Origin: Cognatundibacterium squillarum | GTDB lineage: Bacteria > Pseudomonadota > Gammaproteobacteria > Burkholderiales > Burkholderiaceae_D | NCBI RefSeq assembly: GCF_014652435.1 | Contig: NZ_BMYU01000004.1 | Span: forward strand, 186,001-250,000 | Length of the DNA stretch: 64,000 nt | Reading direction: 5' to 3' | Shown: one piece after another, positions 63,438 through 64,000 of the stretch | Position numbering within the stretch: position 1 is the first letter of the stretch | Layout of the letters: every line of letters starts with the position of its first letter | Notes under the pieces: model-generated | What the model was told of the DNA's origin: nothing | Databases searched by the model: none | The model's input: the letters and a program-made list of their open reading frames with translations, nothing else | Program-made: the position numbers and the translations under genes

Positions 63438-64000
63438 CTAATGTGTTGCAGCAGCACTCCCAGCAGCAGCGACCGGTGACTGACGTACCGGCAAACTGCT
63501 CAGACGCTGGTCAGCCTGACGTAAAGCCTGCTCGATCAGATTAATCACTGCCATAAAACGTGCGGGCTGGATTTTCTCCGCGACATCTCCCGGCTGGTGG
63601 TAATCCGCATGATCTTCCACACCGAAGTACAGGAAAGGAATACCGGCACGATGAAACGCGAAATGATCAGACTGGCTGGTCCAGTCATCCTGTCCGGTTC
63701 CCGGCAAATCATGCCCCGCGATCAGACGCAATGCAGGATTGGCAGGAATTGCCTGCACAACGTCTTTCAAAGCCTGCGTATGGTGAGTACCCGCTACATA
63801 TAACTCATCTTTATCTGCACGCCCTACCATATCCAGATTGATATTCAGTGCAGTCTGACGTATCAGTTCGGGGTTATCTTTCACAAACATATGTGAGCCA
63901 CGCAAACCCATTTCTTCTGCATCGAAAAAAGCCAGCACCACAGGGTGCTGTGCAGGTGTCTGCTTCAGACGCGCAGCGATTTCCAGCGATGCGGCAACAC
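63438..64000 (-). CDS. M28 family metallopeptidase, 3' part (5' end outside the window)
   Basis: The frame stays open to the window edge, so this is the C-terminal 187 residues. Catalytic Glu and metal ligand in FFDAEEMGLRGS, metal Asp in INLDMVGRAD, and metal His in ADYHQPGD are all seen. This is the zinc aminopeptidase fold; a secreted or periplasmic enzyme is usual, but its N-terminus is not visible. It ends in an Ala-rich tail. Confidence 0.92.
   Translation of the reverse strand, partial: VAASLEIAARLKQTPAQHPVVLAFFDAEEMGLRGSHMFVKDNPELIRQTALNINLDMVGRADKDELYVAGTHHTQALKDVVQAIPANPALRLIAGHDLPGTGQDDWTSQSDHFAFHRAGIPFLYFGVEDHADYHQPGDVAEKIQPARFMAVINLIEQALRQADQRLSSLPVRQSPVAAAGSAAATH

Overview
The window is chromosomal DNA of a Gram-negative bacterium, most likely a betaproteobacterium of the Burkholderiales near Oxalobacteraceae/Undibacterium. 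This placement is inferred from gene order, protein style and a GC content near 50%. It rests on a complete mraZ-to-ftsZ division and wall cluster, a meso-diaminopimelate type MurE, a type A RNase P RNA, and an fmdB-DUF502-aspS ... nudB-EEP-clsB block of the kind common in that order. No phage, plasmid or complete insertion sequence is visible.

Layout. 0.1-3.3 kb: an exported lipoprotein with about ten RCC1-like WG repeats, followed directly by a secreted subtilase. 3.8-20.8 kb (minus strand): mraZ-rsmH-ftsL-ftsI-murE-murF-mraY-murD-ftsW-murG-murC-ddl-ftsQ-ftsA-ftsZ, nearly all overlapping or closely spaced, with four MraZ boxes upstream and a large inverted repeat just before ftsZ. 21.2-25.3 kb: a membrane PAS-GAF-GGDEF-EAL protein, a 247-bp element with 20-bp terminal inverted repeats (MITE-like), and rnpB. 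25.5-31.7 kb: a ThDP enzyme, then a signalling group of an FHA-like sigma-54 activator facing a membrane Ser/Thr kinase with TPRs and a 147-residue protein of unknown family.

32.1-36.8 kb: the RNA repair operon rtcBA (minus) with a textbook sigma-54 promoter, its divergent activator gene rtcR, and two small ORFs behind rtcA. 36.9-40.8 kb: a variable island. It holds a secreted DNA/RNA endonuclease, a SUKH/SMI1-type protein, two orphan small acidic proteins, a about 288-bp duplication of the endonuclease 3' end, and three copies of a about 98-bp dispersed repeat. Two more diverged copies of that repeat lie elsewhere in the window. 40.8-47.9 kb: fatty acid beta-oxidation genes (enoyl-CoA hydratase, thiolase, HAD/hydratase fusion, acyl-CoA dehydrogenase) with a TetR regulator.

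48.1-64 kb: an S4 RNA-binding protein (HslR type), a triple-PAS diguanylate cyclase, the operon nudB-EEP-clsB-DUF429, then an accessory block (Crp/Fnr regulator with a DUF2892 membrane protein, a CsgG-like lipoprotein, a prolyl-oligopeptidase-like enzyme and a double-glycine leader peptide). After it come aspS, DUF502, an FmdB zinc ribbon, a sodium/solute symporter and the 3' part of an M28 peptidase cut by the window end.

The best candidates for undescribed biology are the double-glycine peptide/peptidase pair (56.3-58.6 kb), the immunity-like island with its repeats (37.6-40.7 kb), the kinase/FHA-sigma-54 group (27.3-31.9 kb), the MITE-like element (24.57-24.81 kb), and the hairpin ahead of ftsZ.
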